A stretch of 64,000 nucleotides of DNA from an uncultured Neomegalonema sp. GTDB taxonomy: Bacteria; Pseudomonadota; Alphaproteobacteria; Rhodobacterales; Rhodobacteraceae. How positions within the stretch are numbered: position 1 is the first letter of the stretch; each line of letters opens with the position of its first letter. The stretch covers positions 82,577-146,576 of the forward strand of contig CALKBI010000015.1 of NCBI GenBank assembly GCA_937990185.1. Direction: 5' to 3'. Below, piece after piece: positions 29,119-37,549 of this stretch. The position numbers and the translations under genes were made by a program. Below the pieces are notes generated by a model. That model had not been told where the DNA came from. It searched no databases and saw only the letters and a list, made by a program, of their open reading frames with translations.

Positions 29119-29252
29119 AATCTGTTGAGTTTTCGGGGCAAAACCCGGAACCGGTCTGGCAAAACCCTCGCCGAACCGATGCAAAGCCCTGAAAATCGGA
29201 TTTTGAACACCCCGATTGCAGCCTAAAGCGCAATGCGCAAATTCTGTGCGGG

Positions 29253-29438
29253 ATGAGTGAGCATAAACCGAACACGCCATGGCAGGCGATTCCAACCGGC
29301 GAACCCATAGCCCACCCATGGCGACCTGCGGCTATTCTGATAGGCGGATTACTTTATGCGGTGATTGCGCTCTGGCCGCTTGGCCATTTCATTCATGCGG
29401 CATTGAGGAGCAAACGCACCAACGAAGAAAGCGTTTAA
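29253..29438 (+). CDS. Small single-pass membrane protein
   Basis: The 61-residue frame has a soluble Pro-rich N-terminus, one membrane helix ('AAILIGGLLYAVIALWPLG') and a basic tail ('RSKRTNEES'). The topology is credible and it lies right before a terminator on the same strand, but the ribosome site (GCGGG) is poor. No family recognised. Confidence 0.45.
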   Translation: MSEHKPNTPWQAIPTGEPIAHPWRPAAILIGGLLYAVIALWPLGHFIHAALRSKRTNEESV

Positions 29439-29456
29439 ATAGATATGGGAAAAGTG

Positions 29457-29523
29457 GATGCCCTGCCTGCGCAGGGCATGACATCAAATAGCACCCACCG
29501 TCCCGGGCGAAGAACCGGGACCC
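29457..29523. repeat. Pair of palindromic sequences, possible interspersed repeat
   Basis: ATGCCCTGC-CTGC-GCAGGGCAT (29457-29478) and GTCCCGG-gcgaagaa-CCGGGAC (29502-29523) are two adjacent hairpins in non-coding DNA. Such GC-rich palindrome pairs occur as short interspersed repeats in alphaproteobacterial genomes. No second full copy is visible in this window, so the repeat nature is inference. Confidence 0.45.
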
Positions 29524-29624
29524 CGCGACATCAAGAAACATCGCTGCCCACGATCTCGAGACCCTCGATCTTCGTCGGGGGTGGAACAACTTTCCCACTC
29601 ACGCGGCCCATAGCACCAATAAAC

Positions 29625-29654
29625 CCTTCCGCTGTGCAGGCGGAGGGCGCTTTT
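29625..29654 (+). terminator. Intrinsic terminator
   Basis: CCTTCCGC pairs with GCGGAGGG (one G-T) around TGTGCAG, then CGCTTTT. It would end transcripts from the esterase or small membrane protein upstream. Confidence 0.65.
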
Positions 29655-29726
29655 GCTTGCTTTAAGTTAGCTGAATGAAGACCAAAATTTATACGACACT
29701 CTGAGGTCTATAAACATTGGATTATA

Positions 29727-30098
29727 CTAAGTTTCTAATACGCAAATCGACTTGAGGTGGAATCTTGATTCATACCATTTTATTATGTGAATAATATTGT
29801 AATAGTAACTTGATAGATGGCTTGATATAAAAGTATAATTGGATAAAATTTCATAGTAAGTGTATTTTGATTTTTTATGTTTTTTGGGCCTTATTTTCTG
29901 TATATCTTTTAAGTATTCAAAGTTAGAATACAAAGAAGGATTTCGTGCCTTTGATCTATTATCAACAAATAGTTCTCTAAATTCTTTGATAGATAGGCGA
30001 AGTTGTTCGTCTTCATATTTTAATTTATTGCATTCGTTTACGCCTGTAATGACGCTTATTGTAACTATGAAAAGCATAGAAAATGCAATTTTGTACAT
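29727..30098 (-). CDS. Orphan exported protein in an AT-rich island
   Basis: No family is recognised. The start ATG is preceded by a perfect GGAGG four bases away, which decides both strand and start. The 123 residues begin with an N-terminal hydrophobic segment ('YKIAFSMLFIVTISVITGV', then Asn-Glu-Cys) that may be a signal peptide or anchor, followed by a charged helical region ('EDEQLRLSIKEFRELFV') and a Tyr/Lys/Ser-rich C-terminus. The DNA of 29680-30240 is far more AT-rich than its surroundings and codon use is different, which suggests acquisition by transfer. A frame on the other strand lacks these signals. Confidence 0.65.
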   Translation of the reverse strand: MYKIAFSMLFIVTISVITGVNECNKLKYEDEQLRLSIKEFRELFVDNRSKARNPSLYSNFEYLKDIQKIRPKKHKKSKYTYYEILSNYTFISSHLSSYYYNIIHIIKWYESRFHLKSICVLET

Positions 30099-30358
30099 AC
30101 AGCCTCCAAATAACCATAATATTGTATACTTATTTAAATGCAATAAATAATTGCAATCAGAAGGCGCTGCTCGATCTGGCGAACGACACAGAACATGACC
30201 AATTTGAAATTTCGACCGTCAAAAGGCTTTGGTAAATCAAGGCTAATATTTGTGTTATACTCTGAGGCTTCCCATATCTAAGGGAATGACTGAGTATTCC
30301 GCGCTTACGGAGGCAAAATAGCCTCTGTTTTACGGAAAAGCGCTGCAGCGAGGGCCTT

Positions 30359-31156
30359 ATGACCAAGCCGAAAGTGATTGTCGTCGATACGCGCAACGCG
30401 AATGAATATGAGCGCGACCAAATTGTTAAAATCGCTGAATGGAAGGGCAATCCGCCTAGTACCGCCGCGAAATGGTTGGGCCGTGCTGCTGCGCCTTTGG
30501 ATAAAGCTGTTCGGGCTGCATTTTCGGAAGAGACTATAGAAACGGCGCTTGCTGAGGCCAACAAGCTGGCCGGAAAAACGCTGCGCGAAGATCTTGATGC
30601 GCCTTTGCCTGCTGATTTGGAAGCCGCTGATCTTTTGGCGGGGACATCGCGCAAATGGGCGGTCGGTATGGCCGGAGCCAGCGGCGCAAGTGCGGGCGCA
30701 ACCGGATTTGTCGGCCTCGCACTCGATATTCCGTTCACCGTGACAATGGCACTGCGCGCAATTCGACGGATCGGCGCGGCTTATGGCTATCAAACCGAAG
30801 AAGAAGCTGAATTCGCCATGCGGGTTTTGGCGGCGGCGGCCTCCAATACGGCGGCTGAAAAAGATAACGCACTTGCTGCGCTGGAAGCCGATTATGAAGG
30901 CGAGATCTCGAACAACGCGGCATCTCGCGGGATGATCGCCAAAGAGGGTGCAGTCTTTGCGACGCGCGGATTGGCGGCGGCGCTTGCGCGGAACCTTGCC
31001 GGACGAAAAGCGGCGCAGGCAATCCCTATCGTCGGGGCGGCGATTGGCGCGGCGGCTTCGGCGTCGTTCCTTGATGATGTGTGCACAGCGGCACAGCGGA
31101 TTTATCAAGAGCGCTTTTTGCGGGACCGCGAAATCCTCGACAGTCAGATCGTCTGA
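30359..31156 (+). CDS. EcsC family protein
   Basis: The 265-residue protein matches EcsC-type proteins: a variable N-terminus, then 'ALDIPFTVTMALRAIRRIG', 'AYGYQTEEEAEFAMRVLAAA' and a C-terminal glycine/alanine membrane-like segment 'IPIVGAAIGAAASASFLDD'. The family is named from Bacillus EcsC and has no agreed biochemical role. GAGGG precedes the ATG at a good distance. It converges with the next minus-strand gene with 11 bases between stops. Confidence 0.82.
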   Translation: MTKPKVIVVDTRNANEYERDQIVKIAEWKGNPPSTAAKWLGRAAAPLDKAVRAAFSEETIETALAEANKLAGKTLREDLDAPLPADLEAADLLAGTSRKWAVGMAGASGASAGATGFVGLALDIPFTVTMALRAIRRIGAAYGYQTEEEAEFAMRVLAAAASNTAAEKDNALAALEADYEGEISNNAASRGMIAKEGAVFATRGLAAALARNLAGRKAAQAIPIVGAAIGAAASASFLDDVCTAAQRIYQERFLRDREILDSQIV

Positions 31157-31167
31157 ACTCTCAAGGC

Positions 31168-31515
31168 TCAGTAATCGCGCAGATCGACGGTGGCTAATGG
31201 GGCCTCGTCTTTGTGCTTGGTTAGAACGAATGTTTCGATAAGAATGTAGAGGGTTGAGAGTCCGACAGCCGCGTAAAATAAATTGCGGTGAATGCCGATT
31301 TTCTCCAAGGAAAAGCCAAGCCCGCCGATTACGAAGATTATTAGGCAGGTCCGATAGATCGTGATGCCGGTATTGTAGGTTGTTTGCAAGAGTCTCTTTA
31401 AGTTGAAGGAGAGGCTAGCGTTCGGGTTCAGCCAACCTGTATAACGCAAAGCACCGTATGCGATGAGTATTGGTGGAAATATGCAGGCGATGCTCATCCG
31501 ACGAATGCCGCGCAT
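31168..31515 (-). CDS. Small membrane protein of unknown family
   Basis: The 115 residues contain three likely membrane helices ('MSIACIFPPILIAYGALRY', 'YRTCLIIFVIGGLGFSL', 'FYAAVGLSTLYILIETFVL') and a charged tail. An internal ATG six residues in could be the real start. Codon use looks genuine. No family is recognised. Confidence 0.6.
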   Translation of the reverse strand: MRGIRRMSIACIFPPILIAYGALRYTGWLNPNASLSFNLKRLLQTTYNTGITIYRTCLIIFVIGGLGFSLEKIGIHRNLFYAAVGLSTLYILIETFVLTKHKDEAPLATVDLRDY

Positions 31516-31575
31516 CTGTCTGCTTTGAGGGTCATTTTGGAGTGCAGCGCGCGCATGACGTCGCGCGGAGGGTAA

Positions 31576-32139
31576 CTAAAATAACCGGAACGCAGCCCTA
31601 GCAGCAATGCTATGAGCGTCGCTGTTTGTAGGTTCGAGCATCATGGCCCGCGTGGCGCTGTTGAATGCATCTGTATTAGAGCCTTCTGCCTCTGCAAGAC
31701 AGCCTTCAAGAAGATTGACGAGCAGAGTATCGCCGTATTCAGCGCGCAGCTTTACAATATTAGATTTGAAGGTCGAAACATCGTCTCGATTCATACTTGC
31801 AATTGTTCTTAGGTAGGTGATCTGAGTGGAGTGAGGGAAGTCGCGAACGAAGTTTTCTAATGCTGTGCGTGCTTCTTCATGTTTACTCATTTTGGCGAGT
31901 TTATAAACAAGGTCGCTGCGTACTTCCTCATCGTCAGGATACAAAGCAATAAGCGTGCGGCATATTTCCAGTGCTTGCTCTGAGTTGCCATCGGCTTGAT
32001 CAATGTCAGACAGTAAGAGAAGGCCCCGCTTATTTTTGGGATCATCATTCAGAACTTTCATGATGATGCTACGCGCAGAAGCCGAGTTACCTGCTGTCAA
32101 AAGCGCAAACGCTGTCTCGAGTTCTCCGTGATGCATCAT
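31576..32139 (-). CDS. TPR-repeat protein
   Basis: The 187 residues form about five helical TPR-like units, e.g. 'ALEICRTLIALYPDDEEVRS', 'ARTALENFVRDFPHSTQITY' and 'AFNSATRAMMLEPTNSDA'. There is no signal peptide, so it is probably cytoplasmic. Partner unknown. It is divergent from the dehydrogenase gene. Confidence 0.75.
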   Translation of the reverse strand: MMHHGELETAFALLTAGNSASARSIIMKVLNDDPKNKRGLLLLSDIDQADGNSEQALEICRTLIALYPDDEEVRSDLVYKLAKMSKHEEARTALENFVRDFPHSTQITYLRTIASMNRDDVSTFKSNIVKLRAEYGDTLLVNLLEGCLAEAEGSNTDAFNSATRAMMLEPTNSDAHSIAARAAFRLF

Positions 32140-32308
32140 GGTCAGGGTATCGCAAACGGGAGTTGAAAAATCCAGAAACTAAGATGGTCTGTGATTTCCC
32201 GCCCGGGCCTAGAGATTTTCGCGCAGGGCGACATTTGATGGTCGCTTCCGGGCAAGCCTTCTTCTCTCAAGCCATCGACGCTGCCGATAAAGCAGCAAAG
32301 GAATTGAG

Positions 32309-33268
32309 ATGAAGATTGGGTTTATCGGGTTGGGTAATGCGGGTGGTAAACTCGCCGGTTCGCTGATCCGCAATGGATATGACACGACGGTTCATGATTT
32401 GGATGCTGATGTCGTCGCAGGGTTCGTGGCGCGCGGCGCAAAAGCCGGAGAAAATCCGGCGGCGATGATGCGCGATTGCGATGCGGTGATTACCTGCCTG
32501 CCCTCACCGGCGGCCTCAGCTGCGGTCATGGAGGGCGAGCATGGTTTGTTGTCCGAAATGGCGGCGGGCAAAGTTTGGATGGAGATGTCCACCACCGATG
32601 CCGAAGAGGTAAAGCGGCTGGCCGTGCTGGTCGCGGCAAAAGGGGGCGAGACGCTCGAATGTCCGGTCTCGGGAGGATGCCACCGCGCGGCCACCGGAAA
32701 TATCTCGATCTTTGCGGGCGGTGAGCGCGCGACCTTCGAGCGGATGTTGCCTTTCTTGACCGTGCTCGGACGACGGGTGCTGCACACAGGACCGCTGGGG
32801 TCGGCCTCGGTGCTTAAGGTCATGACCAATTATCTGGCGACCGTGAACCTGATCGCCTGTTCCGAAGCCCTGACCGTTTGTAAGGCGGCGGGTATGGACC
32901 TTGCCACAACCTATGAAGCGATCCGTATTTCTTCGGGCAATAGTTTTGTCCATGAGACGGAAAGCCAGATTATCCTGAACGGATCGCGCAATATCGATTT
33001 CACGATGGGCTTGGTCAAAAAAGACATTGGCTTGTTCCAGTCTATAGCCGACGCGCATGATGTCCCCATCGAGCTGAATCCCAAACTGATCGAAATCATG
33101 GATGATGGCATCGCCCGCTATGGACCGGATGCAAACTCGCCTTCGATTATTCAGCGCTTGGAAGAGGCAACGGGGCTATCGGTTTTAGCGGATGGCTTCC
33201 CCGCTGAAATGGTAGATGATGAGCCGGAAGAGGCGGGCTATGAAGTGGTGCGCGGTGGGCGGCAATAG
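32309..33268 (+). CDS. NAD(P)-dependent beta-hydroxyacid dehydrogenase (3-hydroxyisobutyrate dehydrogenase family)
   Basis: The 319-residue protein has the Rossmann motif 'IGFIGLGNAGGKLAGSLIRN', 'CDAVITCLPSP', the substrate-binding 'CPVSGGCHRAATGNISIFAG' and catalytic Lys in 'VLKVMTNYLATVNLI'. The family oxidises beta-hydroxyacids such as 3-hydroxyisobutyrate, tartronate semialdehyde or 6-phosphogluconate relatives. The 'SGGCHRAATG' loop differs from the usual 'SGGVxGAExG', so the substrate may be different. AAGGAA precedes the ATG. Confidence 0.85.
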   Translation: MKIGFIGLGNAGGKLAGSLIRNGYDTTVHDLDADVVAGFVARGAKAGENPAAMMRDCDAVITCLPSPAASAAVMEGEHGLLSEMAAGKVWMEMSTTDAEEVKRLAVLVAAKGGETLECPVSGGCHRAATGNISIFAGGERATFERMLPFLTVLGRRVLHTGPLGSASVLKVMTNYLATVNLIACSEALTVCKAAGMDLATTYEAIRISSGNSFVHETESQIILNGSRNIDFTMGLVKKDIGLFQSIADAHDVPIELNPKLIEIMDDGIARYGPDANSPSIIQRLEEATGLSVLADGFPAEMVDDEPEEAGYEVVRGGRQ

Positions 33269-33353
33269 CATTGAGGCGTGAACACGCGATGTTGTGACCA
33301 CGCTCTTTTGCGAAGCGGCCTAAGATGGTCAGAAATAACACACGGTTCTGACT

Positions 33354-34196
33354 ATGCGTTCTCTCTGGGCTTTTTTTGTGCTTTTGGCCTTTTCGCTGCC
33401 CGCTTGTGCGAGTTCTTGCGGAGGGGCTTTCAACGCTTGTGTGATTGACAGCGGAAAATACCACATTGCGCTGCCCGAAGGCCGCGCGCCGATTGCCACT
33501 GTCATGTACCTGCATGGTCTTGGCGGTCGCGGGTCCGGGGCTGTGCGCGGAAAGCTGGCAAGAGAGTCGGTGAAGCGCGGGTATGCTTTTATTGCGCCGA
33601 ATGGCTATCACCCTGATGCGGACTTGCCCCGCAACTGGGCGGTTCGCGCGGATAACTTTGTTTATAACGGCGACGATCAGGCGTTCTTGCGGGATGTGAT
33701 GGCCGATGCCGCCGAACGTCATGGTGTACCTGCGGATCGTTTGCTGCTGAGTGGGTTTTCGCGGGGTGCGTCGATGACATGGGATATTGCCTGCGAGACG
33801 CCGGAATTCGCAACCGCCTATGCGCCTGTTGCCGGCGCATTTTGGGTAACCCTGCCAGAGCGCTGCAACGGGCCGGTGACAATGCTGCATACTCATGGCT
33901 GGAGAGACCGGACGATCCCGCTGGAAGGGCGGCGGCTTTTCTTTCCTGAAAAAGATGTCAGGCAAGGCGATCTTTTTGCGTCCTTGAAAATCTTGCGCGA
34001 GACGAATGGCTGCGATGCCCGGCAACCGGATCGGACTGAAATTAAAGGCGACCGCTGGTGGCGGCATTGGACGGATTGCAAGGCGGGTCGCATAGACCTC
34101 GTGCTGCATCCGGGAGGACATGCCTTGCAGGAGGATTGGGCGGATACGGCGCTCGATTGGTTTGGCGAGCGACTGGCGGAACAACCCGAGCAATGA
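33354..34196 (+). CDS. Secreted PHB-depolymerase/LpqC-like esterase, copy 1
   Basis: The 280-residue protein has a signal peptide ('LAFSLPACASSCGGAF'), an oxyanion region 'VMYLHGLGGRGSG', 'RGYAFIAPNGYHPD', the nucleophile elbow 'SGFSRGASMTWD', a probable catalytic Asp in 'HGWRDRTIPL' and a His in 'LHPGGHALQ'. This is the layout of secreted PHB depolymerase/feruloyl-esterase-like (LpqC) hydrolases. Cys residues suggest disulfides. It is followed after 11 bases by a close paralogue. Confidence 0.82.
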   Translation: MRSLWAFFVLLAFSLPACASSCGGAFNACVIDSGKYHIALPEGRAPIATVMYLHGLGGRGSGAVRGKLARESVKRGYAFIAPNGYHPDADLPRNWAVRADNFVYNGDDQAFLRDVMADAAERHGVPADRLLLSGFSRGASMTWDIACETPEFATAYAPVAGAFWVTLPERCNGPVTMLHTHGWRDRTIPLEGRRLFFPEKDVRQGDLFASLKILRETNGCDARQPDRTEIKGDRWWRHWTDCKAGRIDLVLHPGGHALQEDWADTALDWFGERLAEQPEQ

Positions 34197-34207
34197 GAGT
34201 AGGTGAC

Positions 34208-35032
34208 ATGCGGATTTTGATCGGGTTGGCCTTTTGCTTATGGGCTTCTGGCGCAGCCGCGCAAGGCTGCGGCGAGGCGTCGTCGCCGTGTCAGATTGAT
34301 AGCGGAACATATCACATCAAACTGCCCGAGGCCGGAACTTCGGCTGGCACAGTGATTCATCTGCATGGCGGAGGAGGGCGCGGAAAATCTCTGTTGAAGG
34401 GCGGCATGGCGCGTGAGGCTTTACGGCGCGGCTATGCTTTCATTGCTCCGAATGGAGAGCACCCGACGGCGCGTTTCCCTCGCAACTGGGCGGTCCGTGC
34501 GAAGAACTTTGAGCATGAAAAGGATGACATTGCTTTCTTACGGGGTGTCTTGGCGGACGCGGCAATCCGGCATGAGGTTGATACGCGAAGTGTTTTGCTG
34601 AGCGGGTTCTCGCGTGGGGGGTCGATGGTGTGGGACGTGGCGTGCTTTGCGCCTGACTTCGCCACGGTCTATGCGCCCGCCGCTGGTGCGTTTTGGGATG
34701 AGCTACCCGAGAAATGCCAAGCGCCTGTGACACTGCTGCATACCCATGGATGGAGTGACCGGACGGTTCCCCTCGAAGGGCGTCCGCTTTGGAAAGGATC
34801 GGTCGCGCAAGGGGATGTTTGGGCGTCGCTTAAAATTATGCGGGAGACGAATGGCTGCGATGCACGGCAGCCGGAGCGGAACTCTGTGATCGGTGAACAG
34901 CTATGGCGGCATTGGTCTGATTGTGAAGCAGGACGCATTGACCTGATGTTGCACCCGGGGGGTCACGGCGCACCAAAGGGGTGGGCCGTGACGGTACTTG
35001 ACTGGTTCGAAGCGCGTCTGGCGGAGCGCTAA
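34208..35032 (+). CDS. Secreted PHB-depolymerase/LpqC-like esterase, copy 2
   Basis: This 274-residue tandem paralogue shares the layout and most motifs of copy 1: signal peptide ('LWASGAAAQGCG'), 'VIHLHGGGGRGKS', 'FIAPNGEHPTARFPRNWAVR', 'SGFSRGGSMVWD', 'HTHGWSDRTVPLEG' and 'LHPGGHGAPKGW'. The ATG at 34208 gives a signal peptide; the longer upstream frame overlaps copy 1 and is rejected. The pair arose by duplication and has diverged, so the two may have different substrates. Confidence 0.82.
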   Translation: MRILIGLAFCLWASGAAAQGCGEASSPCQIDSGTYHIKLPEAGTSAGTVIHLHGGGGRGKSLLKGGMAREALRRGYAFIAPNGEHPTARFPRNWAVRAKNFEHEKDDIAFLRGVLADAAIRHEVDTRSVLLSGFSRGGSMVWDVACFAPDFATVYAPAAGAFWDELPEKCQAPVTLLHTHGWSDRTVPLEGRPLWKGSVAQGDVWASLKIMRETNGCDARQPERNSVIGEQLWRHWSDCEAGRIDLMLHPGGHGAPKGWAVTVLDWFEARLAER

Positions 35033-35045
35033 ACCGCAAAGCGCT

Positions 35046-35516
35046 CTAAATCCAGCGCCGGGTTTTCGATGCGTATTCTTTCCACTCATCACCAAAGTTC
35101 TGCGCGATGTGGTGTTCTTCTCCGGCGATGAATAAGTCTTGGAGAATCCAAATCAGCGCGACCACCGGGACCAAAGCTCCGATTGTGCCAAAGCACAGTG
35201 CCGCGCCAAGAGCGACCAATACCATGGCGAGGTAAATCGGATTGCGCGAGCGGGCATAAACGCCGTCTTTCAACAGCGTCGTGGGCTTGCGCCGGGGGTG
35301 GACAGGCGTGTCGGCTTGTTGGAACTGAAGCACGGACCAGATCGCAAGTGCCATCGCGCCGACAATGACCAACGCGCCCAGTGTTTTCGACCAAGCCCCG
35401 CCGAACTTTGCAATCGGGAGAAACGAGCTCCAGAACCACATGGCCAACAGCGTCCCGATCAACCAGACGGGTGGGATATTAATTTGTTTTGAGAATGGAA
35501 TATTTTGGTCGGTCAT
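35046..35516 (-). CDS. Isoprenylcysteine/phospholipid methyltransferase-like membrane protein
   Basis: The 156-residue protein has about four membrane segments and the SAM-binding pattern of the ICMT/PEMT family: 'LLKDGVYARSRNPIYLAMVL' and the terminal 'AGEEHHIAQNFGDEWKEYAS' ending TRRWI. Members methylate prenyl-cysteine or lipid head groups; the target here is unknown. It is 11 bases downstream of the ureohydrolase gene and may be co-transcribed. Confidence 0.82.
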   Translation of the reverse strand: MTDQNIPFSKQINIPPVWLIGTLLAMWFWSSFLPIAKFGGAWSKTLGALVIVGAMALAIWSVLQFQQADTPVHPRRKPTTLLKDGVYARSRNPIYLAMVLVALGAALCFGTIGALVPVVALIWILQDLFIAGEEHHIAQNFGDEWKEYASKTRRWI

Positions 35517-35527
35517 TTTGGCGTCTC

Positions 35528-36493
35528 TTATACTTTCGACTTTAAACTATCGGCCATCACGCAGAGCAGTTCGAACATGATCGTCGCGCCGTTGATCGCC
35601 GTGATTCCCCCAACATCAAAGGGTGGTGAGACTTCGACCATATCTGCACCGATAATGTCCATCCCTTGCAGCGCGCGCACCATCCCTTGCGCTTCACGCA
35701 TTGTGATCCCGCCTGCTTCGGGTGTGCCGGTCCCCGGCGCATATGCCGGATCGAGGCTGTCGATATCAAAGCTGACATAAACGGGACCATCACCGACAAA
35801 CTTTTTCGCCTCTTCAATACAGGCCCGCCAACCTTTGTCTTCAACCTCTTCGATCAGCATAACCCTCATGCCGCTATCGTAAGAGAACTTCCACATATCG
35901 AGGTTGTGAACCGTGCCGCGAATGCCGATTTGAGCTGTGCGTTTCGGGTCGAGCAATCCTTCGTCCACGGCGACTTTGAACGGCGCGCCGTGGTGAAAGC
36001 GGCTGCCCATATAATTATCGCCGGTATCGCAGTGGGCATCGATATGGATCATCCCGACCGGACCATCCTTTGCGATAGCGCGCAGGATTGGAAGGCTGAT
36101 CGAATGATCGCCGCCGCAAGTCAACGGGATAATGCCCGCCGCATGGACAGCCGCGAATTTGTCTTCAATCTCACGATGAGCGCCCTCTAACTCGTAAGGG
36201 CGGCTGATCCAAGCATCGCCAATGTCTGCCGCCTTCACAGTTTCAAAAGGCGAGAGGCCGGTTGCCTGATTGATCCGCCGCATAAAGGAAGATTGGTTGC
36301 GGACCTCGCGGGGGCCGTGCCGGGGGCCGGGGCGATTGGTGACACCGCCATCGTAAGGCACGCCGATGACCCCGATTTCCGGCGGGTTTGTCGCGAAATC
36401 CTCCTGATAGGGCAGGCGGAAAAAACTTGCGAGGCCCGTATAGCGCGGGCGCTGCATGGGATCGTCGAAATTAAGGGTCTCTTCGGTGCTCAT
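35528..36493 (-). CDS. speB: Agmatinase-family ureohydrolase
   Basis: The 321-residue protein has the three manganese-binding motifs of ureohydrolases: 'TCGGDHSI', 'IHIDAHCDTGDN' and 'SFDIDSLDPAYAPGTGTPEA'. It most resembles agmatinase (agmatine to putrescine plus urea), but guanidinobutyrase and related guanidino-acid hydrolases share these residues, so the substrate is not certain. It is divergent from the PQ-loop-like gene. Confidence 0.85.
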   Translation of the reverse strand: MSTEETLNFDDPMQRPRYTGLASFFRLPYQEDFATNPPEIGVIGVPYDGGVTNRPGPRHGPREVRNQSSFMRRINQATGLSPFETVKAADIGDAWISRPYELEGAHREIEDKFAAVHAAGIIPLTCGGDHSISLPILRAIAKDGPVGMIHIDAHCDTGDNYMGSRFHHGAPFKVAVDEGLLDPKRTAQIGIRGTVHNLDMWKFSYDSGMRVMLIEEVEDKGWRACIEEAKKFVGDGPVYVSFDIDSLDPAYAPGTGTPEAGGITMREAQGMVRALQGMDIIGADMVEVSPPFDVGGITAINGATIMFELLCVMADSLKSKV

Positions 36494-36679
36494 GGCGATG
36501 TCTCCTGTTGGGCAGAAAGAAGCGTGAAGTGATGGCTTGCGTCAAGCACAGGCTTTCTTGGAGGAATTTTTCTTGGTGTTTGTAGGTTGTGTGATTGGCA
36601 TCACATTAATCTTTTAAGTTGTGATGTAGCTCAGGCTTTGTTGATGGCGGCGGCCATGGGGCCTTTGTGGAGTTGCGTA

Positions 36680-37330
36680 ATGTATTTGTTTGCCGACGTT
36701 GAGATAACGGTTCTGGCCTTTCTCGGAATTGCTTCCGGTGTTTTGAGTACGTTTGCATATCTGCCCTACGCCATCGACACCCTCGCAAAGCGGACACAGC
36801 CGCAACGCGCGTCTTGGCTGATCTGGTCCGTTCTCGGGTCGATCGCTTTTTTCTCTCAGCTTTATGAGGGCGCGGGGTCATCGCTGTGGTTCGCCGGTGT
36901 GCAGGTGACCGGAACGATTTGTATTTTTCTGCTTTCGATCCGCTTGGGGAGTGGCGGATTTTTGAACCTGCGGGATTGTTTTATCTTACTGGTCGCCTCT
37001 GCCGGATTGGTAATATGGTATTTTACCGAAACGGCAGTTTATGCTTTGGCCATCACAATCAGTATCAGCTTGCTGGGGGGCAGTGTTACTGTTCTCAAGG
37101 CGTTTCGCGACCCGGACAGTGAAACGATGTCGACTTGGTTTTTGTCTTTCATTGCATCGACTTGCGCGATCTTTTCTGTCGGCGCGTTTGACTGGATTAT
37201 CCTCGCGTATCCGCTTTATCTGTTCACTTTGAACGGTGCGATTGTCGTTGCTATGTTGCTGGGCCGGATGCGCGGTACGGTTACAGAAGATGATTTCGTT
37301 TTCACCACACATGAACAACACACAATGTGA
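36680..37330 (+). CDS. Seven-helix membrane protein with PQ-loop-like repeats
   Basis: The ATG at 36680 is preceded by GGAG seven bases away; the longer upstream frame is Cys/His-rich and unlikely. The 216-residue protein has ~7 hydrophobic segments. 'YLPYAIDTLAKRTQPQRASW' followed by 'LIWSVLG' resembles a PQ-loop/SWEET half-repeat, and 'YPLYLFTLNGAIV' closes the second half. That family link is from pattern only; substrate unknown. Confidence 0.65.
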   Translation: MYLFADVEITVLAFLGIASGVLSTFAYLPYAIDTLAKRTQPQRASWLIWSVLGSIAFFSQLYEGAGSSLWFAGVQVTGTICIFLLSIRLGSGGFLNLRDCFILLVASAGLVIWYFTETAVYALAITISISLLGGSVTVLKAFRDPDSETMSTWFLSFIASTCAIFSVGAFDWIILAYPLYLFTLNGAIVVAMLLGRMRGTVTEDDFVFTTHEQHTM

Positions 37331-37401
37331 ATGACCAACGAGTCTTGCTGCGATAACCGCTTGACGCGCTTATCGACAAAACCTAGACATTGCGCCGCGA
37401 G

Positions 37402-37475
37402 GGCGACGTGGCGGAGTGGTTACGCAGCGGATTGCAAATCCGTGTACACCGGTTCGATTCCGGTCGTCGCCTCCA
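37402..37475 (+). tRNA. tRNA-Cys (anticodon GCA)
   Basis: The 74-nt gene begins GGCGACGTGGCGGAGTGG, has anticodon loop TTGCAAA (anticodon GCA), T-arm GGTTCGATTCC, acceptor stem GGCGACG/CGTCGCC and an encoded CCA. A transposon begins 51 bases downstream. Confidence 0.96.
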
Positions 37476-37518
37476 ATGTTCCTCTTTTTAGCTGTTCTAA
37501 CCGAGCCTGAGTTTAGGT

Positions 37519-37526
37519 TGATTTTT
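37519..37526. repeat. Left target-site duplication of the transposon
   Basis: TGATTTTT abuts the left terminal inverted repeat and is repeated exactly at the right end. Confidence 0.93.
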
Positions 37527-37549
37527 GGTAGTGGGTCAGTTTGAAATTT
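37527..37549 (+). repeat. Left terminal inverted repeat
   Basis: Exact inverse complement of 40372-40394. The last four codons and stop of the transposase lie inside it. Confidence 0.94.

Noticed and set aside
29860..30150. 96-codon plus-strand frame in the AT-rich island
   Set aside because: The opposite frame has a perfect GGAGG and an N-terminal signal-like segment; this one has neither.
33147..34310. 387-codon minus-strand frame over the dehydrogenase end and first esterase
   Set aside because: It lies wholly opposite two well-supported genes and its product is Arg/Pro/His-rich with no recognisable domain.
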